From assembly GCF_002024165.1 (NCBI RefSeq), contig NZ_MWQN01000001.1, forward strand, positions 2,108,001-2,172,000: a DNA stretch of 64,000 nucleotides. Direction: 5' to 3'. The notes beneath the pieces are model-generated. The model was not told where the DNA came from. It worked only from the letters and a program-made list of their open reading frames with translations, and made no database searches. Every line of letters starts with the position of its first letter. Position 1 is the first letter of the stretch. The position numbers were made by a program, and so were the translations under genes. This stretch comes from Embleya scabrispora (GTDB lineage: Bacteria; Actinomycetota; Actinomycetes; Streptomycetales; Streptomycetaceae). Below, piece after piece: positions 51,124 through 61,478 of the stretch.

Positions 51124-51170
51124 TCCGGGGGTTTTCCCGGATGGTCGACGACACCCTGTCGTCCGGTGTC
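51124..51170 (-). repeat. Two small hairpins between atpH and atpA
   Basis: TCCGGG/CCCGGA (51124-51141) and GACACC/GGTGTC (51150-51170). Neither has a T-run. They probably affect mRNA stability or translation rather than end transcription. Confidence 0.4.
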
Positions 51171-51986
51171 TCAACCGGCGAGCCGTCGGCCCGCCTCTTC
51201 GAGACGTGTGGTCACGGTGCCGTCGATGACGTCGTCACCGATCTCCACGCGGACCCCGCCGATGACGTCGGCATCGATTTCCACGTTGAGGTGGATCTCG
51301 CGGCCGTACATCCGGCCCAGCGCCGCGGCCAGACGGGTGCGCTGCTCCTCGGTGAGGGGCAGGGCGACCGTGACCAACGCGACCATGCGACGCCGGCGAT
51401 CGGCGGCGAGGCGCGCGTACGACTCGAGCCCGTGTTCAAGGTTACGGCTGCGCGGGTGCGCGACAAGCCTGGCGACCAGCCGCCGGGTGACGGGCTGGGC
51501 CCGACCCTCCAGCAGACCGGAGACCAGCTCCGCCTTGCGCTCGTTCGCCACGCCCGGGTCGGTCAGGGTCGAGCGCAGTTCGCGCTCGCCCGCCACGATC
51601 CGACCGAAGCGGAAGAGCTCGTCCTCCAGCTCGTCGAGCCTGCCGTCCCGCTCTGCGGCGATCAGCTCGGCGGACACCGAGAGTTCGGCGATCGTGTCGA
51701 CCAGGTCGGTCGGCCGCGACCAGCGCGTACGCACGAGTCCGCCGAGCAGATCCGCCGCGGTTCCGGAGATCTGACCGGACAGAAGCTCTGCCAGGAAGGC
51801 CGCGCGGGCCTCCCCGGAGCGCGTCGAGTCGGTGAGGACCCGACGCAGCGACACCGTCTTGTCGAGCAGGATCACCACGGAGTGGAGTTCCTGGGCCAAC
51901 GCGACCATGTCGGTACCGGTCGCGGTCGCGAGCGCGTCCAGGCGCTCACGAGCCGCGGCGAGGGATTCCCTGCTGGCGCCCTGCAT
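51171..51986 (-). CDS. atpH: ATP synthase F1 subunit delta
   Basis: 271 residues, longer than the E. coli subunit (177), as is usual in streptomycetes, which carry an extra N-terminal segment (SRESLAAARERLDALATATG). The conserved part is ELRSTLTDPGVANERKAELV and the C-terminal IHLNVEIDADVIGGVRVEIGDDVIDGT (read in two pieces). It joins the b subunit to F1. ATG 51986 shares one base with the atpF stop (TGATG), so the two are coupled. Confidence 0.96.
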   Translation of the reverse strand: MQGASRESLAAARERLDALATATGTDMVALAQELHSVVILLDKTVSLRRVLTDSTRSGEARAAFLAELLSGQISGTAADLLGGLVRTRWSRPTDLVDTIAELSVSAELIAAERDGRLDELEDELFRFGRIVAGERELRSTLTDPGVANERKAELVSGLLEGRAQPVTRRLVARLVAHPRSRNLEHGLESYARLAADRRRRMVALVTVALPLTEEQRTRLAAALGRMYGREIHLNVEIDADVIGGVRVEIGDDVIDGTVTTRLEEAGRRLAG

Positions 51987-52543
51987 CAGCGCACCTTCTC
52001 CGAGCTCGCTCCGGCGGAAGCCTTGACTTCCAGCTCCTCCAGGAAGCGGTCGACGACCCGACGCTGACGCGCCTCGTCCTCGAGCGACTCCCCGACGATG
52101 CGCGACGCGAGGGAGACGGCGAGCTTGCCGACGTCCTGACGCAGCGCGTTCTGGGCCTGGTTGCGGTCGGCCTCGATCTGGGTGTGGCCGGCGGTGACGA
52201 TCTCGTCCTTGATCCGCTGGCCCTCGGCGCGCATCTCCGCGATGGCGACGGCACCCTGCTCGCGGGCGTCCTCGGTGAGGCGACCGGCCTCGCGACGGGC
52301 TTCGGCGAGCTGGGTGCGGTAGCGCTCCAGCTCGGCCTGGGCCTCGGCCTGCGCCTCTTCGGCGCGCTTGAGACCGCCCTCGATGGCGTCCGTACGGTCC
52401 GCCAGCGTCTTCGCGATCTTGGGAAGGAGCACCTTCCACAGGAAACCGAAAACGATGAGGAACGCCACGCCACCGATGATGATCTCGTCGAGCGGCGGGA
52501 GAAGAGGGTTCATCTTCTCCTCGCTGTTGGCGAAGTCAATCAC
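51986..52543 (-). CDS. atpF: ATP synthase F0 subunit b
   Basis: 185 residues. One membrane helix (EIIIGGVAFLIVFGFLWKVL) and a long charged coiled coil forming the peripheral stalk. GTG 52543 gives the length seen in other streptomycetes, but the in-frame ATG at 52513 has the better ribosome-binding site (GAGGAGA), so the shorter form may be the real one. Confidence 0.95.
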   Translation of the reverse strand: MIDFANSEEKMNPLLPPLDEIIIGGVAFLIVFGFLWKVLLPKIAKTLADRTDAIEGGLKRAEEAQAEAQAELERYRTQLAEARREAGRLTEDAREQGAVAIAEMRAEGQRIKDEIVTAGHTQIEADRNQAQNALRQDVGKLAVSLASRIVGESLEDEARQRRVVDRFLEELEVKASAGASSEKVR

Positions 52544-52575
52544 GGTGTGAGGACCTTCCGTCCGTAGCGGGTTGA

Positions 52576-53701
<1,126 letters not shown>

Positions 53702-53788
53702 CGACTCCTTCGTCGTGAAGCATGTTTTCGGCTACCTCGATGTGTCGGCGTGGCGAGGGGCCACGGAGCGGCACGCAACAGGGCCCGG

Positions 53789-54016
53789 TCAGGAGGACCT
53801 GCCGTGGCGGACAAAGACCAGAACAAGGGCCAGAGCGATTCCGACGACCAGGCCGATCGGCAGGAACAGTGCGGAGTGGCCGGTCCACCGGTCGATCAGC
53901 CAGCCGATGCCGCCGTAGATGAGCATGCCGCTCAGCAGATAACCGACACTCGACCATGCGGCACCGTCCATCGCCCGATTCTCTCGGTCCGGTGGACGGG
54001 GGCCTCTCTCGCTCAT
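53789..54016 (-). CDS. AtpZ/AtpI-like small membrane protein
   Basis: 75 residues with two membrane helices (SVGYLLSGMLIYGGIGWLID and LFLPIGLVVGIALALVLVFV), matching the PF09527 family that precedes F-type ATP synthase genes and is implicated in Mg2+ supply or assembly. ATG 54016 has no strong ribosome-binding site; ATG 53971 is an alternative. A longer upstream frame is not hydrophobic. Confidence 0.8.
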   Translation of the reverse strand: MSERGPRPPDRENRAMDGAAWSSVGYLLSGMLIYGGIGWLIDRWTGHSALFLPIGLVVGIALALVLVFVRHGRSS

Positions 54017-54089
54017 GACGCCCCGGACATTAGCAGTACCGGCGGCGAGGCTGAACACCGCGCCGGCCCGGAAGGGCGCTGTGCGTATG

Positions 54090-54494
54090 TCATCGCTCTC
54101 CATCCGGTTCGACATAGGCGATCTTCAGCCGGGTGAAGACCCACACCTGCGAGGCGACCCAGACCAGCGTGGCCCCGAGGATGGTGAGCCCGAACACCTT
54201 CGTGTCGAACGCCTCGGTGTCCTTGAACAGGAACAGAACCAACCCCAGGAGCAGGATCTGCACGATGTAGGTGAACAACGCCATGTTCATCATCATCATG
54301 GGGTTGTCGCGCGAGATCCGACCGATCGCGACCTGGCCGATCACGAAGAAGGCCAGGACGACGACGGTGGCGAACACCGCGCCGAGAAGTCCTTTGCCAC
54401 CGGCCGCGAGCAAAGCCGCGACTGCCGCGATCACTCCGGCAGCGGTCGTGGGCACGACCGAACCACGGAGAAGGCGGACGTCGTTGGCCTGCAT
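54090..54494 (-). CDS. atpI: ATP synthase protein I
   Basis: 134 residues, four membrane helices: SVVPTTAAGVIAAVAALLAA, GAVFATVVVLAFFVIGQVAI, MALFTYIVQILLLGLVLFLF and GLTILGATLVWVASQVWVF. It aligns with the S. lividans AtpI start (xNDVRxLxGxxVPT). GGAG lies eight bases before ATG 54494. In-frame ATG codons at 54614 and 54647 would add up to 51 polar residues; the shorter form is preferred. First gene of the ATP synthase operon. Confidence 0.85.
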   Translation of the reverse strand: MQANDVRLLRGSVVPTTAAGVIAAVAALLAAGGKGLLGAVFATVVVLAFFVIGQVAIGRISRDNPMMMMNMALFTYIVQILLLGLVLFLFKDTEAFDTKVFGLTILGATLVWVASQVWVFTRLKIAYVEPDGER

Positions 54495-54632
54495 GTCGGT
54501 GACTCCGGCATCAGTGGGGGGCAGGGGGCGGATCAGTCGTCCGAGCAATGCTCGGGGCGACGCAACGCTCGGGATTGGCCGTGAAGGACCAGAACCCTCG
54601 TTGCTGGGGTTCATCGGCCATTGATCCTGGTT

Positions 54633-54653
54633 CGTGAACGATATCACAAACTA
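54633..54653 (-). promoter_or_regulatory. Crp-like site next to a -10 box upstream of the atp operon
   Basis: On the minus strand TGTGATATCGTTCACG (54648-54633) fits TGTGA-N6-TCACR, close to the streptomycete Crp motif GTG-N6-GNCAC. TAGTTT (54653-54648) directly precedes it and may be the -10 box. The -35 region is weak. Confidence 0.4.
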
Positions 54654-54688
54654 TTTGAGCAGAGCTTTACCCGTTCGTGTGTACAAGC

Positions 54689-56044
54689 TCACAGCCCTCC
54701 ACCACCCTTTCGCGCCCCCCTCCCCGCAGGCAAATGCGCAGGTCGGGAGGGGTCCGTGGGAGCTTCCGAGGTCTGTGTTGCGGGTGTGGCGGTTGCTCCG
54801 TTCAGCCGTACGCCGTCTGATTCGCCGGGAACCATCCCGTCGGCCGGAACGTTCGCCCCGCGCCTCCCGCGCCGGAGCCGCCGATAGCGCGGCGGAACCA
54901 CGTTGTGCAGCTCCGTCGGCACGTGCGGCTTGAACCGCGGGAGCATCAGGAACACCAGGCCGATGGCGATCAACCCGAGCCCCGCGTAGACGAGCGGACG
55001 CCGTTCCGGCCGCACCGAGATGAGCACCGTGAACGACGCGATCAGCCCGGACCAGAAGTACATGATCAGCACCGCGCGACTGTGCGAGTGGCCGATCTCC
55101 AGGAGCCGGTGGTGCAGGTGTCCCTTGTCCGCCGCGAACGGCGAGCGCCCGGCCCAGCCGCGCCTGCCGACCGCCATCACCAGGTCCATCAGCGGCACTA
55201 TCAGCACCGCGAACGGCAACACCAGCGGAATGTAGACGGGCACCAGCTTGTGCGTGGTGAAGGCCATCGAACCGCCGTTCTGCGCGGTGATCGCCTCCGG
55301 GTCGATCCGCCCGGTGAGGGTGACCGCCGACGCGGCGAGCATCAGGCCGATCAGCATCGACCCCGAATCCCCCATGAAGATGCGCGCCGGATGCAGGTTG
55401 TGCGGCAGAAAGCCGACACACATGCCGATCAACAGCGCGCTGAACAGCGTCGGTGCCGCCGCCGACGAGACACCGTAACCGAACCACAATCGGTACGAGT
55501 ATCCGAAGAACGCGAGCGCGGCGATGCACACCATCCCGGCCGCGAGCCCGTCCAGGCCGTCCACGAAGTTCACCGCGTTGATCGTGATGACCACTATCCC
55601 GATGGTCAGCAGCGTGCCCTGGGTCGGCGTCAGGCTCACCGGGCCGTAGCCGGGGATCGGCAACCACAGGATCACGATGCCCTGCCAGACCATCACGCCC
55701 GCGGCGAGCGCCTGGCCGAGCAGCTTGATGATCGCGTCGACGCCCCACTTGTCGTCGATCACCCCGAGCACCGAGATCAGCGTGCACCCGGACAGCAGCG
55801 CCTGCACGTCGGTCGAGGCGGTGAACACCTCGGAGAGCACCGGCAGATGCCGGGCCATCAGCAGACCCGCGCACAATCCGCCGAACATCGCCAACCCGCC
55901 CAGGCGCGGCGTCGGCTCCTTGTGCACGTCGCGCGCGCGAATCTCGGGCATCGCCCCGGCGGCGATCGCGAAGCGGCGGACGGCGCCCGTCAGCAGGTAG
56001 GTCACCGCGGCGGCGACGAACAGCGTGAGCAGGTATTCGCGCAA
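54689..56044 (-). CDS. Undecaprenyl-phosphate GlcNAc-1-phosphate transferase-like (WecA/TagO/MraY superfamily)
   Basis: 451 residues, about 11 membrane helices. It transfers a sugar 1-phosphate from a UDP-sugar to a polyprenyl phosphate, starting synthesis of a wall polymer or glycan. Family motifs: RLGGLAMFGGL, VLGVIDDKWG (DD), NAVNFVDGLDGLAAG, HNLHPARIFMGDSGSM and the basic loop KGHLHHRLLEIGHS. The C-terminal 70 residues are polar and variable. TTG 56044 is used because homologues begin REYLLTL. It directly precedes the ATP synthase genes, as in other streptomycetes. Confidence 0.92.
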   Translation of the reverse strand: MREYLLTLFVAAAVTYLLTGAVRRFAIAAGAMPEIRARDVHKEPTPRLGGLAMFGGLCAGLLMARHLPVLSEVFTASTDVQALLSGCTLISVLGVIDDKWGVDAIIKLLGQALAAGVMVWQGIVILWLPIPGYGPVSLTPTQGTLLTIGIVVITINAVNFVDGLDGLAAGMVCIAALAFFGYSYRLWFGYGVSSAAAPTLFSALLIGMCVGFLPHNLHPARIFMGDSGSMLIGLMLAASAVTLTGRIDPEAITAQNGGSMAFTTHKLVPVYIPLVLPFAVLIVPLMDLVMAVGRRGWAGRSPFAADKGHLHHRLLEIGHSHSRAVLIMYFWSGLIASFTVLISVRPERRPLVYAGLGLIAIGLVFLMLPRFKPHVPTELHNVVPPRYRRLRRGRRGANVPADGMVPGESDGVRLNGATATPATQTSEAPTDPSRPAHLPAGRGARKGGGGL

Positions 56045-56300
56045 GACTCAACCGTCCCCGGCTTCGGCACATCCCAGCGGCAGCACGGGCATCAGACTAG
56101 ACGTGCCGCCGCTCACCGGGAGAATCGCCGAACCTGCACCGGCGAGGGACGATCGCACCAAGCTCGGTGGTGCCACCACCGGCCCGTCGCCCCACACGTA
56201 ACCACAAACACCCTGATCCCAGCCACCCCGGAGGGCGATTGCGGCCCGTCGGTCGCATAGGTCTCGTCGGGCCCGCCGGCCCGCGTCCCGCCGCCGGCTC

Positions 56301-57584
56301 TCACCGCCTCGGATAGGCCGGATGTGTGGCCACCAACTCGCCGACCGCCGCCCGCACCTCGCCCAGGACCGCCGGGTCGTCCTCGCGCACCGCACGACCC
56401 AGCAGGAGGGCGATCTCCTTCATGTCCGTCTCGGTCATGCCCTGCGTGGTCACCGCGGCCGTACCGACCCGGATTCCGGACGCGATCATCGGCTTGGCCG
56501 GGTCGAACGGGATCGCGTTCTTGTTCAGGGTGATCCCGGCCCGCTCGCAGCGGCGCTCCGCGTCCCGACCGCTCACCCCGATCCCCCGCAGGTCGAGCAG
56601 CGCCATGTGGGTGTCGGTGCCGCCGGTGACCGGCCGCAGCCCCTCGGCCTGCAATCCCTGCGCCAGGGCCTGCGCGTTGGCCACCACCCGGCGCGCGTAG
56701 GCGCGGTACGCCGGGGTGCCCGCCTCCCGCAGCGCGACCGCCTTCGCGGCCACCGCGTGCATGTGCGGGCCGCCCTGGCTGAACGGGAACACCGCGCGGT
56801 CGATCCGCTCGGCGAACTCCTCGCGGCACAGGATCAGTCCGCCGCGCGGCCCGCGCAGCACCTTGTGCGTGGTCGCGGTGACCACGTCGGCGAAGGGGAC
56901 CGGCGAGGCCGTCGCGTCGCCCGCGACCAGTCCCGCGAAGTGCGCCGCGTCCACCATCAGGTAGGCGCCCACCTCGTCGGCGATGCGGCGGAAGGCGGCG
57001 AAGTCGACCACGCGCGGATACCCGCTCGCCCCGCACACGATCAGCCGGGGCCGATGCGCCCGGGCCAGGTCCCGGACCTGCTCGTAGTCGATCCGCTCGT
57101 CGCCCTCGCGGACCCCGTAGGCCACCGCGTGGAACCAACGTCCGGAGAAGTTCACCCGGGAGCCGTGGGTCAGATGCCCGCCGTGCGGCAGCGACATGGC
57201 CAGGATCGTCTCGCCCGGGCCCAGCAGCGCCGCGTACACCGCCAGGTTCGCGGCGGTGCCCGAGTGCGGCTGCACGTTGGCGTGTTCGGCGCCGAACAGG
57301 GCCAGCGCCCGGCCCACCGCGAGCTGCTCGGCCCGGTCCGCCTCGGCGCAGCCGCCGAAGTAGCGCCGCCCGGGATAACCCTCGGCGTACTTGTTGGCGA
57401 GCGTGCTGCCCAGCGCGGCGAGCACGGCCGGGGAGGCGAAGTTCTCCCCGGCGATCAACTGGAGGTCGCCGCGCTGCCGGGCCAACTCGCCGAGCAGCAC
57501 CTCGGCGATCTCCGGATCCTCTCGCCGCAGCGCGAGGAAGTCCGGTCCCCAGAAGGGAGTTGACGGGGCGTCGGGAGTGCCCAT
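56301..57584 (-). CDS. glyA: Serine hydroxymethyltransferase
   Basis: 427 residues. It transfers a one-carbon unit between serine and tetrahydrofolate, using PLP. ANKYAEGYPGRRYFGGC, the HGGHLTHG segment, MVDAAHFAGLVAG and the PLP lysine in TTHKVLRGPRGG are conserved. ATG 57584 has GGAG eight bases upstream; the open frame upstream to 58298 overlaps the next gene in another frame and is not part of it. Some streptomycetes carry two glyA genes, so this may be one of a pair. Confidence 0.95.
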   Translation of the reverse strand: MGTPDAPSTPFWGPDFLALRREDPEIAEVLLGELARQRGDLQLIAGENFASPAVLAALGSTLANKYAEGYPGRRYFGGCAEADRAEQLAVGRALALFGAEHANVQPHSGTAANLAVYAALLGPGETILAMSLPHGGHLTHGSRVNFSGRWFHAVAYGVREGDERIDYEQVRDLARAHRPRLIVCGASGYPRVVDFAAFRRIADEVGAYLMVDAAHFAGLVAGDATASPVPFADVVTATTHKVLRGPRGGLILCREEFAERIDRAVFPFSQGGPHMHAVAAKAVALREAGTPAYRAYARRVVANAQALAQGLQAEGLRPVTGGTDTHMALLDLRGIGVSGRDAERRCERAGITLNKNAIPFDPAKPMIASGIRVGTAAVTTQGMTETDMKEIALLLGRAVREDDPAVLGEVRAAVGELVATHPAYPRR

Positions 57585-57724
57585 GGCATCGCTCCTCAAG
57601 GCCGCGGGGGCCTCTCCACGATAGGGCGGGGGGGCGGACACGGACAGGGCCTTCCGGGGCCGATTCCGCGCCGTCGTCGGGCCGCGCGCGGGCACACCCT
57701 CCGGGGGCCGTCGGGGCGCGCCGG

Positions 57725-58387
57725 TCAGTGCGTGTGCGCGGGGTGGCCGGTGAGCGCGGTCAGGACCGGGTCCAGCGCCGAGCCGATGTCGGAGGCACAC
57801 GCCCGGAACACGCTCAGCGGCGCGCCGTACGGATCGGCCACCTCGTCCCACTCCGGATCCGGCGCGGCCAACCGCCCGCGCAGCGCCGCGGCGGCCCGGA
57901 CCAGCGAACGCCCGCGCTGGACCAGGTCGCGCTCGGGGTAGGGGGCGCGTTCCAGCACCGCGACCAGCCGGGTGAACTCCTTCAGCGTGAAGGTGCGCAG
58001 GCCCGACGCGTGCCCCATCGACACCACGTGCGCGCGGTGGTCCAGGGTCGCGGTGAGCACCAGGTCCGCCTCGGCGACATGCTCGTCGAGCAGTTCGCGC
58101 CCGTGGAAGTCGCCCGGGTCGGCGCCGTATTCGAGCAGCACCTCGGCCGCGTGCGGCTCCATCGGCGCACCCTCGTGGCCCCAGGTCCCGGCGCTTTGCA
58201 CGCTCAGCCGCACCGCGTCGTCCGCGGCGAGCCGACGCTGCAGGCCGAGCCGCGCCAGCCGTTCGGCGATCGGCGAGCGGCAGATGCTCCCCGTGCACAC
58301 GAACAGGATCCGGAACGAGTCGGCCGCGGAGCCGTAGGGCCCGTAGGTGTGCCCGAGGGGCCGGCCGGCCGGAGGGGGCGCGGTCAA
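57725..58387 (-). CDS. Low-molecular-weight protein tyrosine phosphatase
   Basis: 220 residues. The P-loop CTGSICRS (Cys31, Arg37) is CX5R, and the general-acid loop reads VADPYG near the C-terminus, as in LMW-PTPs (DPY). AGTWGHEGAPMEPHAAEVL follows the usual pattern. A 20-residue Pro-rich N-terminal tail precedes it. TTG 58387 overlaps the tsaC stop (TTGA), with GGAGGG six bases before. Related enzymes regulate exopolysaccharide kinases, fitting the downstream wecA-like gene, but the substrate is unknown. Confidence 0.9.
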   Translation of the reverse strand: MTAPPPAGRPLGHTYGPYGSAADSFRILFVCTGSICRSPIAERLARLGLQRRLAADDAVRLSVQSAGTWGHEGAPMEPHAAEVLLEYGADPGDFHGRELLDEHVAEADLVLTATLDHRAHVVSMGHASGLRTFTLKEFTRLVAVLERAPYPERDLVQRGRSLVRAAAALRGRLAAPDPEWDEVADPYGAPLSVFRACASDIGSALDPVLTALTGHPAHTH

Positions 58388-59031
58388 TTCACGCCCTCCA
58401 GGTCGGGAACGACCTCGCGCAACGTCTCCAACGACAGGGCGCCCTCGCGCAGCAGCCGGGGGCGGCCGGCGGTCAGATCGACGATCGAGGACGGCGCGGT
58501 GGAGGGGCAGCTGCCGCCGTCCAGGTACACCGACACCGAATCGCCGAGCTGCGCCTCGGCCTCGTCCACGGTGGTCGCCGCCGGGTTGCCGGACCGGTTC
58601 GCGCTGCTGACCGCCATCGGCCCGGTCTCGGTCAACAGCTCGATCGCCACCGGGTGCAGCGGCATGCGCACCGCGACCGTGCCGCGCGTATCGCCCAGAT
58701 CCCACATCAGCGACGGCTGGTGGAAGGCCACGATGGTCAGCGCTCCCGGCCAGAACGCGTCGACCAGTTCCCACCCGACCTCGGGAAAGCCCGTGACCAG
58801 TCCGTGCAGCGTGTTGGGCGAGCCGACCAGGACGGGCGAGGGCATGTTGCGACCGCGCCCCTTGGCGTCCAGGAGCGCGTGCACCGCGTGCGGGGTGAAG
58901 GCGTCCGCGCCGATGCCGTAGAGGGTGTCCGTCGGCAGCACGACCAGATCGCCGCGCTTGATCGACCCGGTCGCCTCCCGCAGGCCGAGCCCGCGGTCCA
59001 TCGCGTCGGAGCAGTCGTAGCGTCGGCTCAT
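58384..59031 (-). CDS. tsaC: L-threonylcarbamoyladenylate synthase (YrdC/Sua5 family)
   Basis: 215 residues, single YrdC domain. It makes threonylcarbamoyl-AMP for the t6A modification of tRNA position 37. VVLPTDTLYGIGADAF, KGRGRNMPSPVLVG, FWPGALTIV, VAVRMPLHP and MAVSSANRSG are conserved. GGAGG precedes ATG 59031. It follows prmC and is coupled to the phosphatase by a 4-base overlap. Confidence 0.94.
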   Translation of the reverse strand: MSRRYDCSDAMDRGLGLREATGSIKRGDLVVLPTDTLYGIGADAFTPHAVHALLDAKGRGRNMPSPVLVGSPNTLHGLVTGFPEVGWELVDAFWPGALTIVAFHQPSLMWDLGDTRGTVAVRMPLHPVAIELLTETGPMAVSSANRSGNPAATTVDEAEAQLGDSVSVYLDGGSCPSTAPSSIVDLTAGRPRLLREGALSLETLREVVPDLEGVN

Positions 59032-59149
59032 CGGGCACTTACCTCCGGAAACGATACGGGCGGTACGGGCGAAGCGGGGGGTGCGGGCAGTGCGGATGGT
59101 GCGGGTGGCACGGGCCGCGCGGGTCCGGTCGCCGAGCGGGGCGCGCGGT

Positions 59150-59995
59150 TCACGCGCCTTCCTTGCGTGCGGTGGTGAAGCGGGGGCGGTTGGTCAGGTC
59201 GCGGTGGTCGGCCGCGTCCACCCAGCCGGCCTCCTCGTTGAAGATCCACGGCACCGCGCCGCCCTGGGTGTCCGCGTGCTCGACCACCACGAGCCCCGCG
59301 GGCCGCAACAACCGGTAGGCGGTCTTGGCCAGGACCCGGATGAAGTCGAGCCCGTCCGGCCCGGAGAACAGCGCCAGCTCCGGATCGTGGTCGCGCGCCT
59401 CGGGGGCCATCTCGTCCCGCTCCTCCAGCGGCACGTAGGGCGGATTGCTGATCACCAGGTCGACCGTGCCGTCCAGCTGCGGCAGCGCGGAGAGCGCGTC
59501 GCCCCGGTGCAGGATCACCCGCGACCCGCTCGCGTTGCGTTCGGCGTAGGCGTAGGCGCCCGGGTCCAGCTCGACGGCGTGCACCACCGAGCGCGGCACC
59601 TCCTGCGCGACCGCGAGCGCGATCGCGCCGGAGCCGGTGCACAGGTCCACCACGAGCGGCTCGGCCACGTCCATCGCGCGCAGCGCGTCTATCGCCCACC
59701 CGACCACCACCTCGGTCTCCGGGCGGGGTACGAACACGCCCGGACCCACCTCGAGTTCGAGGTAGCGGAAGAACGCGCGCCCGGTGATGTGCTGCAGCGG
59801 CTCGCGGGCCTCGCGGCGCGCGACGGCCTCCCAGAACCGCGCGTCGAAGTCCCCGTCGGCGACCGTGTGCAGGGCGCCACGCTTGACGCCGTGCACGAAC
59901 GCCGCCAGTTCCTCGGCATCGAAGCGCGGAGAGGGAACGCCCGCGTCGGCCAGTCGCAGGGTGGCCTGGGCCACCTCGGCGAGCAGCAGGTTCAT
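59150..59995 (-). CDS. prmC: Release factor glutamine methyltransferase
   Basis: 281 residues. It methylates the Gln of the GGQ motif in release factors 1 and 2. N-terminal helical domain, then a SAM-binding Rossmann fold: PRPETEVVVGWA, VVDLCTGSGAIALA, and catalytic NPPY in VISNPPYVPL. GGAG precedes ATG 59995, ten bases after the prfA stop, so enzyme and substrate are made together. Confidence 0.95.
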   Translation of the reverse strand: MNLLLAEVAQATLRLADAGVPSPRFDAEELAAFVHGVKRGALHTVADGDFDARFWEAVARREAREPLQHITGRAFFRYLELEVGPGVFVPRPETEVVVGWAIDALRAMDVAEPLVVDLCTGSGAIALAVAQEVPRSVVHAVELDPGAYAYAERNASGSRVILHRGDALSALPQLDGTVDLVISNPPYVPLEERDEMAPEARDHDPELALFSGPDGLDFIRVLAKTAYRLLRPAGLVVVEHADTQGGAVPWIFNEEAGWVDAADHRDLTNRPRFTTARKEGA

Positions 59996-60005
59996 CTCGT
60001 CTCCG

Positions 60006-61073
60006 TTATTGGTGGGCGAGCCGGGCGGCCATGTCGGCGTCCACACACGCCTGGATGACCGGATCGAGATCGCCGTCGAGCACCTGGTCCAGGTTGTACG
60101 CCTTGTAGCCCACGCGGTGGTCGGAAATCCGGTTTTCCGCGAAGTTGTACGTCCGGATGCGCTCGGAGCGGTCCACCGTGCGGACCTGGCTGCGGCGCAC
60201 GTCGGAGGCCTCCTTGTCGGCCTCCTCCTGGGCCGCGGCGAGCATCCGCGCGCGCAGGATGCGCATGGCCGACTCCTTGTTCTGGAGTTGGCTCTTCTCG
60301 TTCTGGCAGGAGACCACGATGCCGGTGGGCAGGTGTGTGATGCGCACCGCGGAGTCGGTGGTGTTGACCGACTGGCCGCCGGGACCGGACGAGCGGTACA
60401 CGTCGATGCGCAGGTCGTTGGCGTTGATCTCGACCTCGACGTCCTCCGCCTCGGGCAGGACCAGGACGCCGGCCGCGGAGGTGTGGATGCGGCCCTGCGA
60501 CTCGGTGGCGGGCACCCGCTGTACGCGGTGCACGCCGCCCTCGAACTTCAGCCGGGCGTAGACGCCCTCACCGGGCGCGGGGTTGCCCTTGGTCTTCACC
60601 GCGACCTGGACGTCCTTGTAGCCGCCGAGGTCGGACTCGTTGGACTCGAGGATCTCGGTCTTCCAGCCGGCGCGTTCGGCGTAGCGCAGGTACATCCGCA
60701 GCAGGTCGCCCGCGAACAGGGCGGATTCCTCGCCGCCCTCCCCCGCCTTGACCTCCAGGATCACGTCCTTGTCGTCGGCCGGGTCGCGCGGCACGAGCAG
60801 TCGGCGCAACTTCTCCGCGCACTCCTCGCGGCGCTCCTCGGCCTCGGCCGCCTCGGCGGCGAAGTCCGGGTCCTCGGCGACCAGTTCGCGGGCCGCCTCG
60901 ACGTCGTCGGCGGCACTGGACCACTGCCGGTAGGCGTCCACGATCGGCCCCAGCTCGGCATAGCGCCGCCCGAGGGTGCGGGCGCGCGTCTGGTCAGTGT
61001 GCACGGCCGGGTCGGCGAGTTGCCGCTCCAGGTCGGCGTGCTCGGCGAGCAGGTCGTCCATCGCCTCGAACAC
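60006..61073 (-). CDS. prfA: Peptide chain release factor 1
   Basis: 355 residues. It reads UAA and UAG and triggers peptide release. The codon-recognition PAT is in [15 protein letters not shown], and the catalytic loop is [13 protein letters not shown] 61073 has GAGGAG upstream and matches the usual FEA start; the open frame continues to 61229 without similarity. It lies downstream of rpmE, separated by a hairpin region of 180 bases. Confidence 0.97.
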   Translation of the reverse strand: MFEAMDDLLAEHADLERQLADPAVHTDQTRARTLGRRYAELGPIVDAYRQWSSAADDVEAARELVAEDPDFAAEAAEAEERREECAEKLRRLLVPRDPADDKDVILEVKAGEGGEESALFAGDLLRMYLRYAERAGWKTEILESNESDLGGYKDVQVAVKTKGNPAPGEGVYARLKFEGGVHRVQRVPATESQGRIHTSAAGVLVLPEAEDVEVEINANDLRIDVYRSSGPGGQSVNTTDSAVRITHLPTGIVVSCQNEKSQLQNKESAMRILRARMLAAAQEEADKEASDVRRSQVRTVDRSERIRTYNFAENRISDHRVGYKAYNLDQVLDGDLDPVIQACVDADMAARLAHQ

Positions 61074-61190
61074 TGGGGGCTCCTCTGGTTGTGGCCGCGA
61101 ACTCGGCGGGATCGGTGACGACGGGGCTGCCGGAGCCGGACGGCCTTTCGGGACCGGCTCGTGGCGTACGGCTTCCGGAGACAAACGAAC

Positions 61191-61244
61191 GGCGCCGGAG
61201 GGGCGGGGCGGACCTTGGACAAGGCCCACCGCTCCTCCGGCGCC
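61191..61244 (-). terminator. Long hairpin after rpmE
   Basis: GGCGCCGGAGG (61191-61201) pairs perfectly with CCTCCGGCGCC (61234-61244), and CCTTG/AAGG forms an inner stem. It begins 9 bases after the rpmE stop. There is no long T-run, so it may only partly end transcription before prfA. Confidence 0.6.
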
Positions 61245-61253
61245 GCAGGGTCG

Positions 61254-61478
61254 CTACTTCTTGCCGGCCACCGGCTGCGTACCGAAACGCTTCTCGAAGC
61301 GCGCCACCCGGCCGCCCGTGTCGAGGATCTTCTGCTTCCCCGTGTAGAACGGGTGACACTGCGAACAGACCTCGACGCGGATCTGGCCGCTCGTCGCGGT
61401 GCTGTGCGTGGTGAACGTCGAGCCACAGCCGCAGGTGACGGTGGTCTCCACGTACTCGGGGTGGATGTCGGGCTTCAC
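61254..61478 (-). CDS. rpmE: Ribosomal protein bL31, zinc-binding form
   Basis: 74 residues. Four Cys (16, 18, 38, 41 in CGCGS and CSQC) show the C+ zinc-binding form. GTG 61478 has GGAG upstream. It is read from a probable sigma-R promoter 127 bases upstream, as reported for rpmE in S. coelicolor, linking ribosome composition to thiol stress. Confidence 0.96.
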   Translation of the reverse strand: MKPDIHPEYVETTVTCGCGSTFTTHSTATSGQIRVEVCSQCHPFYTGKQKILDTGGRVARFEKRFGTQPVAGKK

